Shown here piece by piece: positions 36,678 through 46,529 of a stretch of 64,000 nt of DNA (positions are counted from its first letter, which is position 1; each line of letters starts with the position of its first letter). The stretch is from an uncultured Clostridia bacterium (GTDB lineage Bacteria > Bacillota > Clostridia > TANB77 > CAG-508). The DNA lies in NCBI GenBank assembly GCA_934182465.1, contig CAKPRG010000005.1, forward strand, positions 62,001 to 126,000, written 5' to 3'. Below the pieces are notes generated by a model. The model saw only the letters and a program-made list of their open reading frames with translations, was not told the origin of the DNA and ran no database searches. Both the position numbers and the translations under genes were made by a program.

Positions 36678-38054
36678 GTGCAAGTAGAACAAGAACAATA
36701 TATTCAAAAAGTAAAAGAAATAAATAATTCAAAAGCAAAAAAATATTATATATTAACAATGGGTTGTCAATTAAATGAAAATGATTCAGAAAAATTAGCA
36801 GGAATGTTAAGTGAAATGAATTATGTAGAAACAAAAGAAATGCAAGAAGCAGACATTGTTATTTTTAATACATGTTGCGTAAGAGAAAATGCAGAAGAAA
36901 GATTATTTGGAAAAGTTGGAGAAATAAAAAAACTAAAAGAATCTAAATCAGTTTTACTTGCAATTGGTGGTTGTATGATGCAAGAAAAAAATATGGTGGA
37001 TAAAATCAAAAAGAGCTATCCATTTGTAGACATAGTATTTGGAACACATACAATGCAAAATCTTCCAGAATATGTGTATAAAGCATTAGTAGAACAAGAA
37101 AAAATAAAAGATGTAATAGATATAGATGGCGAAATTTATGAAGGATTACCAATAAAAAGAAATGATAAATTTAAAGCTTCTGTTACAATTATGTATGGTT
37201 GCAACAATTTTTGTACATATTGTATAGTTCCTTATGTAAGAGGAAGAGAAAGAAGTAGAGAGCCAGAAGAAATTTTAAAAGAAGTTCAAGAATTGGCAAA
37301 TGAAGGATATAAAGAAATCACATTATTAGGTCAAAATGTAAACTCTTATAAAGGAAACGATAAAATCAAAAATTTTGCAGATTTATTAAACGAAGTTTGT
37401 AAAATAGATGGAATCGAAAGAATAAGATTTATTTCACCACATCCAAAGGATTTTACAGATGATGTAATAGATGCTATTGCAAATAATGAAAAAGTTTGCA
37501 AAATTATTCATTTACCACTTCAATCAGGCAATACAAAAGTATTAAAAGAAATGAATAGAAAATATACAAAAGAACAATATTTAGAATTGGCAAATAAAAT
37601 AAAAAATAGAGTTCAAAATGTTGTACTTTCAACAGACATTATAGTTGGTTTTCCTGGTGAAACAGAAGAGGAATTTGAAGACACATTAGATGTTGTTAGA
37701 AAAGTAAATTATGAGCAAATATTTATGTTTATATATTCACCAAGAGAAGGAACTGTTGCAGCAAAAAGAGATGATCAAATTCCTGAAGAAATTAAACATC
37801 AAAGATTTGATAGATTAAAAGATTTATATGATTCTCATGTAGATGAAAATAACGAAAAATATATAGGAACAAATCAAAAAGTTTTAATTGAAGGATACAG
37901 TAAAAATAATCAAGAAATGTATACTGCTAGAACAGATACAAATAAAGTAGTTGTATTTAAACCAATTGAAGGACAAAAAATTGGAGATATAGTAACAGTA
38001 AAAATAACAAGTGCACATAAATGGTATTTAAAAGCAGAAATAATAAGTAGATAA
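36678..38054 (+). CDS. miaB: tRNA-2-methylthio-N6-dimethylallyladenosine synthase MiaB
   Basis: Radical-SAM methylthiotransferase modifying A37 of tRNAs reading UNN codons. 458 residues. The N-terminal UPF0004 Cys residues are in TMGCQLNENDSEKL, NTCCVRENAEERL and GGCMMQ. The radical-SAM CNNFCTYC follows, and a C-terminal TRAM domain covers about 390-455. The start is a GTG after AGGAGGAG. It heads a probable miaB-(unknown)-mutS operon. Confidence 0.96.
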   Translation: MQVEQEQYIQKVKEINNSKAKKYYILTMGCQLNENDSEKLAGMLSEMNYVETKEMQEADIVIFNTCCVRENAEERLFGKVGEIKKLKESKSVLLAIGGCMMQEKNMVDKIKKSYPFVDIVFGTHTMQNLPEYVYKALVEQEKIKDVIDIDGEIYEGLPIKRNDKFKASVTIMYGCNNFCTYCIVPYVRGRERSREPEEILKEVQELANEGYKEITLLGQNVNSYKGNDKIKNFADLLNEVCKIDGIERIRFISPHPKDFTDDVIDAIANNEKVCKIIHLPLQSGNTKVLKEMNRKYTKEQYLELANKIKNRVQNVVLSTDIIVGFPGETEEEFEDTLDVVRKVNYEQIFMFIYSPREGTVAAKRDDQIPEEIKHQRFDRLKDLYDSHVDENNEKYIGTNQKVLIEGYSKNNQEMYTARTDTNKVVVFKPIEGQKIGDIVTVKITSAHKWYLKAEIISR

Positions 38055-38066
38055 AAGAGGTTAATT

Positions 38067-38546
38067 ATGACAAATAAAAATGAAATGATTTTTATTAATA
38101 AAATACTAAATACAGAACTGACAATTCGAAAAACAGCAAAGCAATTTGGTTTAAGAAGAGATGACTTAATTAGAAGAATGGAAGAAGCTTTAGCTGGTGA
38201 TGAAGAAAATTTAAAACAATTAAAATTAGTAATAGTAATTAACAAAATGCTTTTCGATAATTTATCAATGCAAGAAGCTACAAAAGAGCTAAATATGACA
38301 GAAAAAGAACTAGACAAAAAAATATTATCAACATTAGCTAACAATCCAGATAAATTACAAAGATATAAAGACTACAAAAATCCAAAACAAACAAGAATTC
38401 AAAAAGAAGCAAAAGCTTTTAAAAAGAAATGTACACCAAAAGACAAAGTTGATACAAAAAAGCAACCAAAAAATAAAAATCCTAAAAAAGAAAATACAAA
38501 TGAAAAAAATTCAAAAAATGAATCAAAACAAAGAAGCAAAAAATAA
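38067..38546 (+). CDS. Lysine-rich protein with helix-turn-helix-like N-terminus
   Basis: 159 residues, 12 bases after miaB and 35 before mutS. Two similar helical segments (NTELTIRKTAKQFGLRRDDLIRRM and NLSMQEATKELNMTEKELDKKI) look like repeated DNA- or RNA-binding helix-turn-helix units. The last 60 residues are a disordered Lys/Asn/Gln tail. A nucleic-acid binding role is inferred only from this. Not recognised as a known family; the operon position suggests a link to tRNA modification or repair. Confidence 0.7.
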   Translation: MTNKNEMIFINKILNTELTIRKTAKQFGLRRDDLIRRMEEALAGDEENLKQLKLVIVINKMLFDNLSMQEATKELNMTEKELDKKILSTLANNPDKLQRYKDYKNPKQTRIQKEAKAFKKKCTPKDKVDTKKQPKNKNPKKENTNEKNSKNESKQRSKK

Positions 38547-38581
38547 AATTTGTGAGATATAAAGAAATGGAGCAAAAATAA

Positions 38582-41194
38582 ATGGCTGAATTATCACCTA
38601 TGATGCAAAATTATTTAGTTACAAAAGAACAATACAAAGATTGTATTTTGTTTTATAGAATAGGAGATTTTTATGAAATGTTCTACGATGATGCAATTTT
38701 AGCATCAAGAGAACTAGAAATAACTTTAACAGGAAAAGCCTGTGGAACAGAAGAAAAGGCACCTATGTGTGGGGTGCCTTTCCACGCGGCAGAATTATAT
38801 ATTTCTAGACTTATATCAAAAGGATATAAAGTTGCAATTTGTGAACAATTAGAAAATCCGAAAGAAGCAAAAGGATTAGTAAAAAGAGATGTTATTAGAG
38901 TTGTAACACCTGGAACTGTTATAGAAACTAATATGTTAGAAGAAAAGAAAAACAATTACATAATGGGAATTGTAAAAAAAGGATTGTATTATGGTGTTGC
39001 AATTTGTGATATCAGTACTGGAGATTTTTTTGCTACACAAATAAAGTTATCTGAAAATAATTTCGAAAAGTTACTTGATGAATATGCTAGATATGTACCA
39101 GCAGAAATTGTAGTAAATGAAGCTATGGGAATGTCTACAAAAGAATTAGAAATAATGAAAGATAGAAACAATACTTTTGTAACAGTTAGAGAAGATAAAA
39201 TTTTTAGTGAAGACGAAAATACTTTACTAAAATTATATACAATTGAAGATGATAATGGAAAGAAAAAAAGTTCATTAAAAGAAGAAAAATTTGCTGTTCA
39301 AGCAATAAATGGTTTGCTAAATTATTTTTCAGAAACACAAAAAGTTAAATTAGAGCATATAAACAAAATAAAATTATACGAAGTAAAAAAATATATGGCT
39401 TTAGATATTAATGCAAGAAGAAGCTTAGAACTTACAGAAAGAATGAGAGACAAATCTAAAAGAGGAACTTTAATTTGGGTACTAGATAAAACATCTACAT
39501 CAATGGGTGGAAGATTATTGAGAAGATGGATAAATGATCCATTACTTGATGTTGAAGAGATTAATGAAAGATTAGAAGCAGTTAAAGAATTTAAAGAAAA
39601 TATTATGCTTCGTGGAGAACTTACAGATATATTAAAAAAAGTTTATGATATAGAAAGACTTGCTGGAAAAATATCTTATGGAAATGCAAATGCAAGAGAT
39701 TTAATTTCTTTGAAAAATTCACTTTCACATTTACCAGAATTAAAAGAACTTTTAAATACAACTAATTCAAAATTACTTAGAAAAATATATTCAAATTTAG
39801 ATGAATTAAAAGATATATTTGAATTGATTGATGAAGCGATAGTCGAAGATCCACCAATAAGTATTAAAGAAGGGGGAATTATAAAAAATGGTTATTCGCA
39901 AGATATTGACGAATATCGTTCTGCCTCTACAGATGGAAAAAAGTGGATAATAGAATTAGAAGCAAAAGAAAAAGAATTAACAGGAATAAAAAATTTAAAA
40001 GTTGGATATACAAGAGTTTTTGGATATTATATAGAAGTTACAAAATCATTTTTAAGTCAAGTTCCAGAAGACAGATACATTAGAAAACAAACTTTAACAG
40101 GTGGAGAAAGATTTATTACAGAAGAACTAAAACAAATAGAAGGAAAAATTCTTGGAGCAGAAGAAAAAGTTGTTGCATTAGAGTATAATGAATTTGCTAG
40201 AATAAGAAATGAAATAGGAAAAAATATCGAAAGACTTCAAACTTCAGCTTCAGCTATTGCTAATGCAGATGTTTTGAATAGTTTAGCAATTGTAGCAGAA
40301 GACAATAATTATGTTTGTCCAACTGTTGATGAATCAGGTTGTATAAACATAAAAGATGGCAGACATCCAGTTATAGAGCAAATGATAGATAGTGGAAGTT
40401 TTGTACAAAACGATACAAATTTAAACAAAGAAGAAAGTAGATTGGCAATTATAACAGGACCAAACATGGCTGGTAAATCTACTTTTATGAGACAAGTTGC
40501 ATTAATTACATTAATGGCTCAAATAGGAAGTTTTGTTCCAGCTACAGAAGCAAAAATAGGAATTGTGGATAAAATATTTACTAGAGTTGGAGCTTCTGAT
40601 GATTTAAGTAGTGGACAAAGTACATTTATGGTAGAAATGTCAGAAGTTGCGAATATTTTAAAAGAGGCAACACAAAATAGTTTAGTTATTTTAGATGAAA
40701 TTGGTAGAGGAACATCTACTTATGATGGTCTATCAATAGCATGGGCAGTTGCTGAATATATAGCAGATAAAGAAAAAGTAGGATGCAAAACTTTATTTGC
40801 AACACATTATCATGAATTAATTGAATTAGAAGAAAAAATAGATGGAATAAAAAATTATTCAGTTGCAGTAAAAGAAAAAGGCGAAGATATAATATTTTTA
40901 AGAAAAATAATAGAAGGTGGAACTGATGAAAGTTATGGTATACATGTTGCTAAACTAGCAGGCGTTCCAAAACAAGTTGTAACAAGAGCAAATAAAATAT
41001 TACAATCTTTAGAAAAAGGTGGAGTTAAAGTAAAAGAAGAAAAGGAAACTAAAAAGCAAGTTGAAGGACAATTTGACTTCTTTAATATGACTTTAGCAAA
41101 CATTGCTTCAGAGTTAGACAAAGTTAATTTAAATGAAATAACTCCAATTGATGCATTAAATACTTTAGTAAAAATGAAAGAAATGATGAAATAA
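38582..41194 (+). CDS. mutS: DNA mismatch repair protein MutS
   Basis: 870 residues, full length. The mismatch-binding domain starts MMQNYLVTKEQYKDCILFYRIGDFYEMF, with the Phe-X-Glu-like GDFYEMF region. Walker A is GPNMAGKST, Walker B LVILDEIGRGTSTYDG, and ATHYHEL follows. Recognises mismatches and recruits MutL, which is not in this window. A weak ribosome site (ATGGAG) precedes the ATG. Confidence 0.97.
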   Translation: MAELSPMMQNYLVTKEQYKDCILFYRIGDFYEMFYDDAILASRELEITLTGKACGTEEKAPMCGVPFHAAELYISRLISKGYKVAICEQLENPKEAKGLVKRDVIRVVTPGTVIETNMLEEKKNNYIMGIVKKGLYYGVAICDISTGDFFATQIKLSENNFEKLLDEYARYVPAEIVVNEAMGMSTKELEIMKDRNNTFVTVREDKIFSEDENTLLKLYTIEDDNGKKKSSLKEEKFAVQAINGLLNYFSETQKVKLEHINKIKLYEVKKYMALDINARRSLELTERMRDKSKRGTLIWVLDKTSTSMGGRLLRRWINDPLLDVEEINERLEAVKEFKENIMLRGELTDILKKVYDIERLAGKISYGNANARDLISLKNSLSHLPELKELLNTTNSKLLRKIYSNLDELKDIFELIDEAIVEDPPISIKEGGIIKNGYSQDIDEYRSASTDGKKWIIELEAKEKELTGIKNLKVGYTRVFGYYIEVTKSFLSQVPEDRYIRKQTLTGGERFITEELKQIEGKILGAEEKVVALEYNEFARIRNEIGKNIERLQTSASAIANADVLNSLAIVAEDNNYVCPTVDESGCINIKDGRHPVIEQMIDSGSFVQNDTNLNKEESRLAIITGPNMAGKSTFMRQVALITLMAQIGSFVPATEAKIGIVDKIFTRVGASDDLSSGQSTFMVEMSEVANILKEATQNSLVILDEIGRGTSTYDGLSIAWAVAEYIADKEKVGCKTLFATHYHELIELEEKIDGIKNYSVAVKEKGEDIIFLRKIIEGGTDESYGIHVAKLAGVPKQVVTRANKILQSLEKGGVKVKEEKETKKQVEGQFDFFNMTLANIASELDKVNLNEITPIDALNTLVKMKEMMK

Positions 41195-41205
41195 AATAAT
41201 AAAAG

Positions 41206-41336
41206 CAATAAAGGCTTACGCCTAACGTTGCACACAAGTTTTTTTAAAAAAATTGGCGTAATGAACAAAAACGTGGACATTTATATGAAATTTTGTATTT
41301 TGAAATTATCATAATGTCCACTTTTATTTTATAATA
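41206..41336 (+). repeat. Dispersed intergenic repeat, copy B
   Basis: It starts with AAGGCTTACGCC, then GTGGACAT and, at 41284-41336, module 1 (ATGAAATTTTGT...ATAATGTCCACTTTT), nearly identical to 18696-18747. GTGGACATT and AATGTCCAC form an inverted repeat across the module. Module order is reversed relative to copy A, consistent with a repeating unit. Confidence 0.65.
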
Positions 41337-41367
41337 TTAAATCTTGATAACTTTTTGTTAAAAGATA

Positions 41368-41396
41368 TTGCAAAAAAAATAAATAATCGATATAAT
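41368..41396 (+). promoter_or_regulatory. Promoter of the two-component operon
   Basis: TTGCAA (41368-41373), 17 bases and TATAAT (41391-41396), about 45 bases before the GTG start. Confidence 0.75.
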
Positions 41397-41441
41397 TTTT
41401 ATGTATAGTTAATTACAAAAGAAAACTGAGAGGAAAGAAAA

Positions 41442-43487
41442 GTGGAACAACAAAAGAACAAAACAAATAGAAAGAATGGAATATCAAATATATCTAAAAA
41501 TAGGTTAAATTTAAGTATTATATTATTAGATATTTTGGCTTTTATTTTTATTTATTTTCTAACGCCAAAATTATTAAATTTGCCTACATTTTCAATGAAT
41601 ACAACTTTTCAAAAAGATGTTATAGGTCTTAGTTTCTTACAAATATATATAATGGCTTTTTTTGTTGTACTTTTTATACAATTAATAACATTAAAAGCTC
41701 TTTCAAAAAATATTAATATTTATCTAGAACAATATTCCCACAGAAAAGAAATTGATTATGATATTATTTTAAAAGTCAGAAATGATTGTTTAAATGTGCC
41801 TTACAAATTTTTAGCAATACAATGGGGAATTGCAATATTTATTGGATTTTTTGTAGTAATGTTTTGTATGGTTTTTGGTAAAAGCTTTATTGAAAATTTT
41901 GACAAAATATTGTTTTCATTAGTAAGATTTGGAACAATCATTTTGGCTTTTTGGCTTTTACTTACAGTTGCAATATTAGTAATAACACAAAACTATATGC
42001 AAAAGGTTTTGAAATTTACATATAGACAAACGAAAAAGTTTGAAAAAATTGGATTTAGAATAGATAATACCAATTCATTAATGCTACAATTATTACCATT
42101 AATATTTTCGTTATTAATTTTGTTTGCAGTGCTTGCTTATGTAAAAACAATTCAAGTAAAATCAGAATCATTAGAAAATTATTATAAATTATATATGGAT
42201 TCAATTGATTTTAAAGATGGTGAAATAAACAAAGATACTTTACTAGGAAAATTAAATACGATTCCTATTTTACAAAATGCCGATACAGGATTTGTAATTG
42301 ATCCAAATGATAATTCATATACAACTAATTACAATAACTCAATAAGTAAATTTACTTTAAAATATAGAGATTACTTTTTTGGAAGAAAAGAACAAAATAA
42401 AGATACAATAGTAGATTTTACAGAAATAGATGGAATGCTATATGAATCTTATGGAATTGATGAACAATTATACTGCAAAAGAATATATGATAATAATGGT
42501 TTACCTTGGTATATAGGATATAAATTTTCAGTAGCTGATGAAAATTCTATGAGATTCTATATTACTTGTATTTGTGCAATGTTTTTAGCATATACTATAA
42601 TTATTTATATTTGGGCAAAATCAAATTCTTCAAATGCTAAGAGAATTGCTGATAATATGGATGAAATTTTGAAAAAAGAAGATTTATCAAAAGAAAATTA
42701 TTTGCCAATTTTGTCTAATGATGAACTTGGAGATGTTTCTTATAATTACAACCATATCCAAATGAAATTAGCAAGGCAACAAGATATAATGTTAAAACAA
42801 GAGCAATTATCTGTATTAGGTGAAATGGCTGGTGGTATGGCACATGATATAAATACTCCAATTTCTGCAATAAACACAGCAATTACAATGTTATCAAAGA
42901 AAACAACTGATGAGAGAGAAAAAGCAATATTAAATAATATGCAAGTTTCTACAGATAGAATTATAAGTATTGTAACAAGTATGAGAAACCAAGTTAGAAA
43001 TATGGGTAGTGATGCTAAAGAAACATTTAGTTTAAATATGATGGCAAGTGATTTAAATGTAATTGTTCAAAATGAATTAAAAAAATCAGGATGTACATTT
43101 ACAATTGATATTAAAGAAGAAATTTCAATATATGGAGAAAGAACAAAACTTGGACAAGTTTTAACAAACTTAGTAGTAAATGGTATACAAGCTTATAGTT
43201 CTAATGGAAAAAAAGGAAATGTAACATTATTTGCTAAAAAAGAATCAAACGATATATGCTTAATAGAAATAATTGATGAAGCTGGTGGTATTCCGGAAAA
43301 GGTTCAACCATATATATTTAACAATATAATGACTACAAAAGGCTCAAAAGGAACAGGTTTAGGTTTATACTTAGCAGCTACTGTTATAAAAGGCGTTTAT
43401 GAGGGAACTATCGATTTTGAAACAGTAGTTGGCAAAGGAACGAAATTTATTATAAAAATACCAATGAAAGTGGAGGATAAAAAATAA
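41442..43487 (+). CDS. Membrane sensor histidine kinase
   Basis: 681 residues from a GTG after GAGAGGAAAG. Five N-terminal membrane helices precede an extracytoplasmic stretch (about 245-365), then a sixth helix (about 370-390) and a HAMP-like linker. The dimerisation helix holds GEMAGGMAHDINTPISA with phospho-accepting His468. The ATPase domain has LTNLVVNGIQAYS (N box), EIIDEAGGIP (G1) and SKGTGLGLYLA (G2), so it is catalytically complete. Its ATG-less start and the 1-base overlap with the next gene show coupling. The signal is unknown. Confidence 0.93.
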   Translation: MEQQKNKTNRKNGISNISKNRLNLSIILLDILAFIFIYFLTPKLLNLPTFSMNTTFQKDVIGLSFLQIYIMAFFVVLFIQLITLKALSKNINIYLEQYSHRKEIDYDIILKVRNDCLNVPYKFLAIQWGIAIFIGFFVVMFCMVFGKSFIENFDKILFSLVRFGTIILAFWLLLTVAILVITQNYMQKVLKFTYRQTKKFEKIGFRIDNTNSLMLQLLPLIFSLLILFAVLAYVKTIQVKSESLENYYKLYMDSIDFKDGEINKDTLLGKLNTIPILQNADTGFVIDPNDNSYTTNYNNSISKFTLKYRDYFFGRKEQNKDTIVDFTEIDGMLYESYGIDEQLYCKRIYDNNGLPWYIGYKFSVADENSMRFYITCICAMFLAYTIIIYIWAKSNSSNAKRIADNMDEILKKEDLSKENYLPILSNDELGDVSYNYNHIQMKLARQQDIMLKQEQLSVLGEMAGGMAHDINTPISAINTAITMLSKKTTDEREKAILNNMQVSTDRIISIVTSMRNQVRNMGSDAKETFSLNMMASDLNVIVQNELKKSGCTFTIDIKEEISIYGERTKLGQVLTNLVVNGIQAYSSNGKKGNVTLFAKKESNDICLIEIIDEAGGIPEKVQPYIFNNIMTTKGSKGTGLGLYLAATVIKGVYEGTIDFETVVGKGTKFIIKIPMKVEDKK

Positions 43488-44494
43488 TGAGTATTGAAAA
43501 TGAAGCTGAAAATGTAAACATCATATTAGTAGATGATGATGAAAACTATTTAGAGATGACAAAAATGTATTTGGAAGATAATGGAATGAAAATAACTACA
43601 TTTTCAAATCCAGTTAAAGCACTTGACGTGTGCAAAAAGAAAAGGATTGATATAGTTTTATTAGACTATTTCATGCCACAAATGACAGGTGAAGAATTTG
43701 TAAAAGAATTAAGAACTGTAAATAATACTACATTAGTTATTTTACAAACAGGTTTTGCAGAAAAGAAACCACCAATTGAAATGCTTACAAACTTAGATAT
43801 CCAAGGATATTATGACAAAACAAAAGAAATTGATGAATTATTATTGTTAACTTTATCCGCAATAAAAACTATAAAATTAATGAAATTAAATCAAAGACAA
43901 GAAATAAAAATTGATTTATTAAATTATAAAAAACAATTTTTAGGTGATTTAATAGTTGGTTTAGTGAATGAAGCAAAAGATCAATTATTTGCAATAAGTA
44001 TAGCAAATAAAACAATTGAGGAAGAATCTAATTTATTTAAAGATGAAAACGGTGTTATAAATAGAGCTAATAATAAATTAGGTGAATTATTTGAAACAAT
44101 TAATTTTGAAAGTATTGAAGTTGCAACTGCTGGAGAATTAATAAATGCAATTAATATACTTTTGAAAAATAAAAAGAATTCAGAAGGAATTAATTTAAAA
44201 TACAATATTGAAACAGAAAAAATTGATAAAATAATTTATGCTACAGGAGTTGATACTTTAATATATGTAATTGTAGAAACTGTAAATTATTTTTTGAAAA
44301 AAGACATAAAAGATGTGGACATTACATTTGAAGAAGATGATAATAATTCTTATGTAAAAATATTAAATTCAACAACATATACTAAAGATTTTATTAAAAC
44401 TATAGTTTTAATTTTATCTGGAAATAGTGATGTTGGAATAGATATAAAAGATGGAAAAATTACTTTGTCAGTACCAAAACCATCAAATGACTAA
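43487..44494 (+). CDS. Response regulator fused to a degenerate kinase-like domain
   Basis: 335 residues. The receiver domain (about 10-130) has the acidic pocket D16-D18, phospho-Asp60 (VLLDYFMP), Thr88 and Lys111. There is no DNA-binding domain. Residues from about 150 resemble the partner kinase: FLGDLIVGLVNEAKDQ aligns with VLGEMAGGMAHDINTP, putting Asn161 where the kinase has its His. The last 90 residues resemble an ATPase fold without the N and G boxes. It may bind the kinase or act as a phosphotransfer sink. It starts one base before the kinase stop. Confidence 0.85.
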   Translation: MSIENEAENVNIILVDDDENYLEMTKMYLEDNGMKITTFSNPVKALDVCKKKRIDIVLLDYFMPQMTGEEFVKELRTVNNTTLVILQTGFAEKKPPIEMLTNLDIQGYYDKTKEIDELLLLTLSAIKTIKLMKLNQRQEIKIDLLNYKKQFLGDLIVGLVNEAKDQLFAISIANKTIEEESNLFKDENGVINRANNKLGELFETINFESIEVATAGELINAINILLKNKKNSEGINLKYNIETEKIDKIIYATGVDTLIYVIVETVNYFLKKDIKDVDITFEEDDNNSYVKILNSTTYTKDFIKTIVLILSGNSDVGIDIKDGKITLSVPKPSND

Positions 44495-44579
44495 AACTTA
44501 AAATAATTAGGGAATTTTACTAAGATAAAATTATTATAGAATGTTCCTTTGAGCAAAGCAAGAAAGGGGAGTTTCTTAT

Positions 44580-45509
44580 ATGAAAAAGAGAAATGTAGTT
44601 ACTCAAAAACCAATAATGAAAACTAAAACAGTTGTCATTTTAATAGTAATTTTAATTATATCAGCAATTTTGGGAATATATAAATTTTGTAGAGATTATC
44701 AAAAAGAACAAGAAAATATACCAGAACTTTATTTTTATGATGCCTATGGAACAGAAACAAAATTAATTCCAGTAGAATATTCTTGGGATTATAAAGGAAA
44801 TGTTAGTAATTATAAAGATGATAATTATTTGAAAAAAGATTATAGTGAGCAAATTCCTGCTTATATAAATTGTAATTTAGAAATCGGAAAAGAAGAATAT
44901 ATTACTTCAAAAGAAAAATACAAAATAAATGAAATATATTGTGAAGAATATTTATATAAAAATGGAGAATATCAAAACGTAAGTGGTGGAACTGCAGTAA
45001 CTGATTTTAAAGATAAATCAAAAATACAAGCAGGAGCATCATCATCTACAGAAGGAGATTTTCTTATAAAATATTATGTTCAATATAAAAAACAAGGATA
45101 TGTAACTTATGTATTTAGAGCAAATAAACTAAATAGCAATTGTATTAGTGCATCAAAAAGTTTTGAAAATCTAAAACTTGAAAATAAAGAAAATATTGAA
45201 AAATTAGTAAAACAATTAAGATTTAATAGTTTAGTTAAAAGTGTAAATGTTGAAAATAATAATTTAATCCTTGAATATGAATATTATATAAATGATGATC
45301 TAATAACAAATAATACAATATTATTTTCATGCATAGATGATTTAGAAAATATTGTATATACAGCAACAAATAAAAAAACTATTTATTACAATGAAGAAAC
45401 AAATCAATCAGAAAAAAGAGAATTAGGTGAAAAAATCGTGAATAGACAGTCTTTTCAGCAAAAAAATAATATAAATTTTCAGTATATAAAGAATTTTATC
45501 AATAAATAA
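44580..45509 (+). CDS. Membrane-anchored protein, cassette gene A (copy 1)
   Basis: 309 residues. A short cytosolic Lys-rich N-terminus is followed by one membrane helix (about 16-36) and an outer domain beginning RDYQKEQENIPELYFYDAYG. It is clearly paralogous to the product of 46519-47397: QKEQENIP, LPVEY/IPVEY, W-Y-KGN and LILEYE are shared. The pair A-B is repeated as A'-B'. No known family is recognised. AAAGGGGAG precedes the ATG. It follows the two-component genes and could be their target. Confidence 0.75.
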   Translation: MKKRNVVTQKPIMKTKTVVILIVILIISAILGIYKFCRDYQKEQENIPELYFYDAYGTETKLIPVEYSWDYKGNVSNYKDDNYLKKDYSEQIPAYINCNLEIGKEEYITSKEKYKINEIYCEEYLYKNGEYQNVSGGTAVTDFKDKSKIQAGASSSTEGDFLIKYYVQYKKQGYVTYVFRANKLNSNCISASKSFENLKLENKENIEKLVKQLRFNSLVKSVNVENNNLILEYEYYINDDLITNNTILFSCIDDLENIVYTATNKKTIYYNEETNQSEKRELGEKIVNRQSFQQKNNINFQYIKNFINK

Positions 45510-45546
45510 AAATTTAGAAATTAAAAATTGAAAAGGGTGTGAATTT

Positions 45547-46272
45547 ATGAAAAAGTTAAAAAAAGTTATAAAAATAATACTTATAGTAATAATTGCAATT
45601 TTTGTATTGTTTGGATTATATAAAACATTTAATTTTTATTATAAAAAAAGCATATATGCAAAAATTTATGAAAATATAAACAAAAACTATTGGGCAGAAG
45701 TTAAGTTTATAGAGTTATCTGAACCAGATAAAGTAGCTAGAAAAAATATATATTGGAATAATGAAAAATATTTGAAAGTTATATATGAGTATGCAAATTC
45801 AGATAAAAATAACAATCAAATTATGAGCAGAATTTTATATAAAGATAAAGATGAAAACATAGTTGTAACTACATTTGAAAATATGAATGAATTTAATAAA
45901 GATGTAGCTTATGTAAATGATAGTAACTTTGTTGGTGCACATTCAATATTTGAAACATATAATCCAGAATATTTTAATTATGGAGATAACTTAATAGAAA
46001 AAATAAAAAATAAATTTGTTGAAATATCATGGGCTCCAAACTTAATTACTTCCGAAAAATATGAAGGTAAAGAGTGCTACAAATTAGTTGAATATTTTGG
46101 AGGAACAAGTCCTGTTATAATAAGATATGTAGAAAAAGAAACTTTTCTACCAGTAGCAACAATAGATAAGCTAAATAATCAAAAAGAAGAATATAACTTC
46201 CAAGTTCGAGAAGTAACTGATGAAGAAATCGATTTACCAAATTTATCTAATTATTATGTAATGGTAAATTAA
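45547..46272 (+). CDS. Membrane-anchored protein, cassette gene B (copy 1)
   Basis: 241 residues. N-terminal membrane helix (about 9-28), then an outer domain with KIYENINKNYWAEVKFIE, YWNNEKYLK and YEGKECYKLVEY. It is paralogous to the product of 47401-48147 (KVYENKDKNYYATVTQID, YWNNDKFLK, YEGKDCYLLIW). The C-terminal DEEIDLPNLSNYY also recurs. The outer-domain style (substrate-derived 'IYE...YWNN...YEGK.CY') is reminiscent of LolA/outer-lipoprotein-sorting-like folds, a weak inference. AAAGGGTG precedes the ATG. Confidence 0.72.
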   Translation: MKKLKKVIKIILIVIIAIFVLFGLYKTFNFYYKKSIYAKIYENINKNYWAEVKFIELSEPDKVARKNIYWNNEKYLKVIYEYANSDKNNNQIMSRILYKDKDENIVVTTFENMNEFNKDVAYVNDSNFVGAHSIFETYNPEYFNYGDNLIEKIKNKFVEISWAPNLITSEKYEGKECYKLVEYFGGTSPVIIRYVEKETFLPVATIDKLNNQKEEYNFQVREVTDEEIDLPNLSNYYVMVN

Positions 46273-46318
46273 GAAATAAAGAGATAATTAATCATATGAA
46301 AGGAGAGAGTTGTACTTT

Positions 46319-46409
46319 AATAAGAAAGTGTTTTATACTTCTTATTAGATGAAGGCTTACACCAAACTTTGTAAACAAGTTTGTCCGAAACTTGGCACGA
46401 ATTACAAAG
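46319..46409 (+). repeat. Dispersed intergenic repeat, copy C
   Basis: TAATAAGAAAGTG...CTTCTTATTA is an imperfect palindrome, followed by GAAGGCTTACACC and AAACTTTGTAAACAAGTTTG. It matches module 2 of copy A and lies exactly between the two duplicated gene cassettes. Confidence 0.65.
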
Positions 46410-46442
46410 TTATTAAATATTTACATTGTACAAGTGAAAAAT

Positions 46443-46529
46443 ATGGAAAAGGAAAAAGATACTTTAAAAAAGAAACATAAGAAACGGAAAAAGAGAAATA
46501 TCAAAAAGAAAATACATAATGAAAACTAA
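46443..46529 (+). CDS. Possible 28-residue basic peptide
   Basis: A short frame starting MEKEKDTLKKKHKKRKKRN. Its last codons overlap the start of cassette gene A' in another frame. No real ribosome site is seen. It may be a coupling peptide for A', which lacks its own ribosome site, or simply a decayed N-terminus of A'. Confidence 0.25.
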   Translation: MEKEKDTLKKKHKKRKKRNIKKKIHNEN

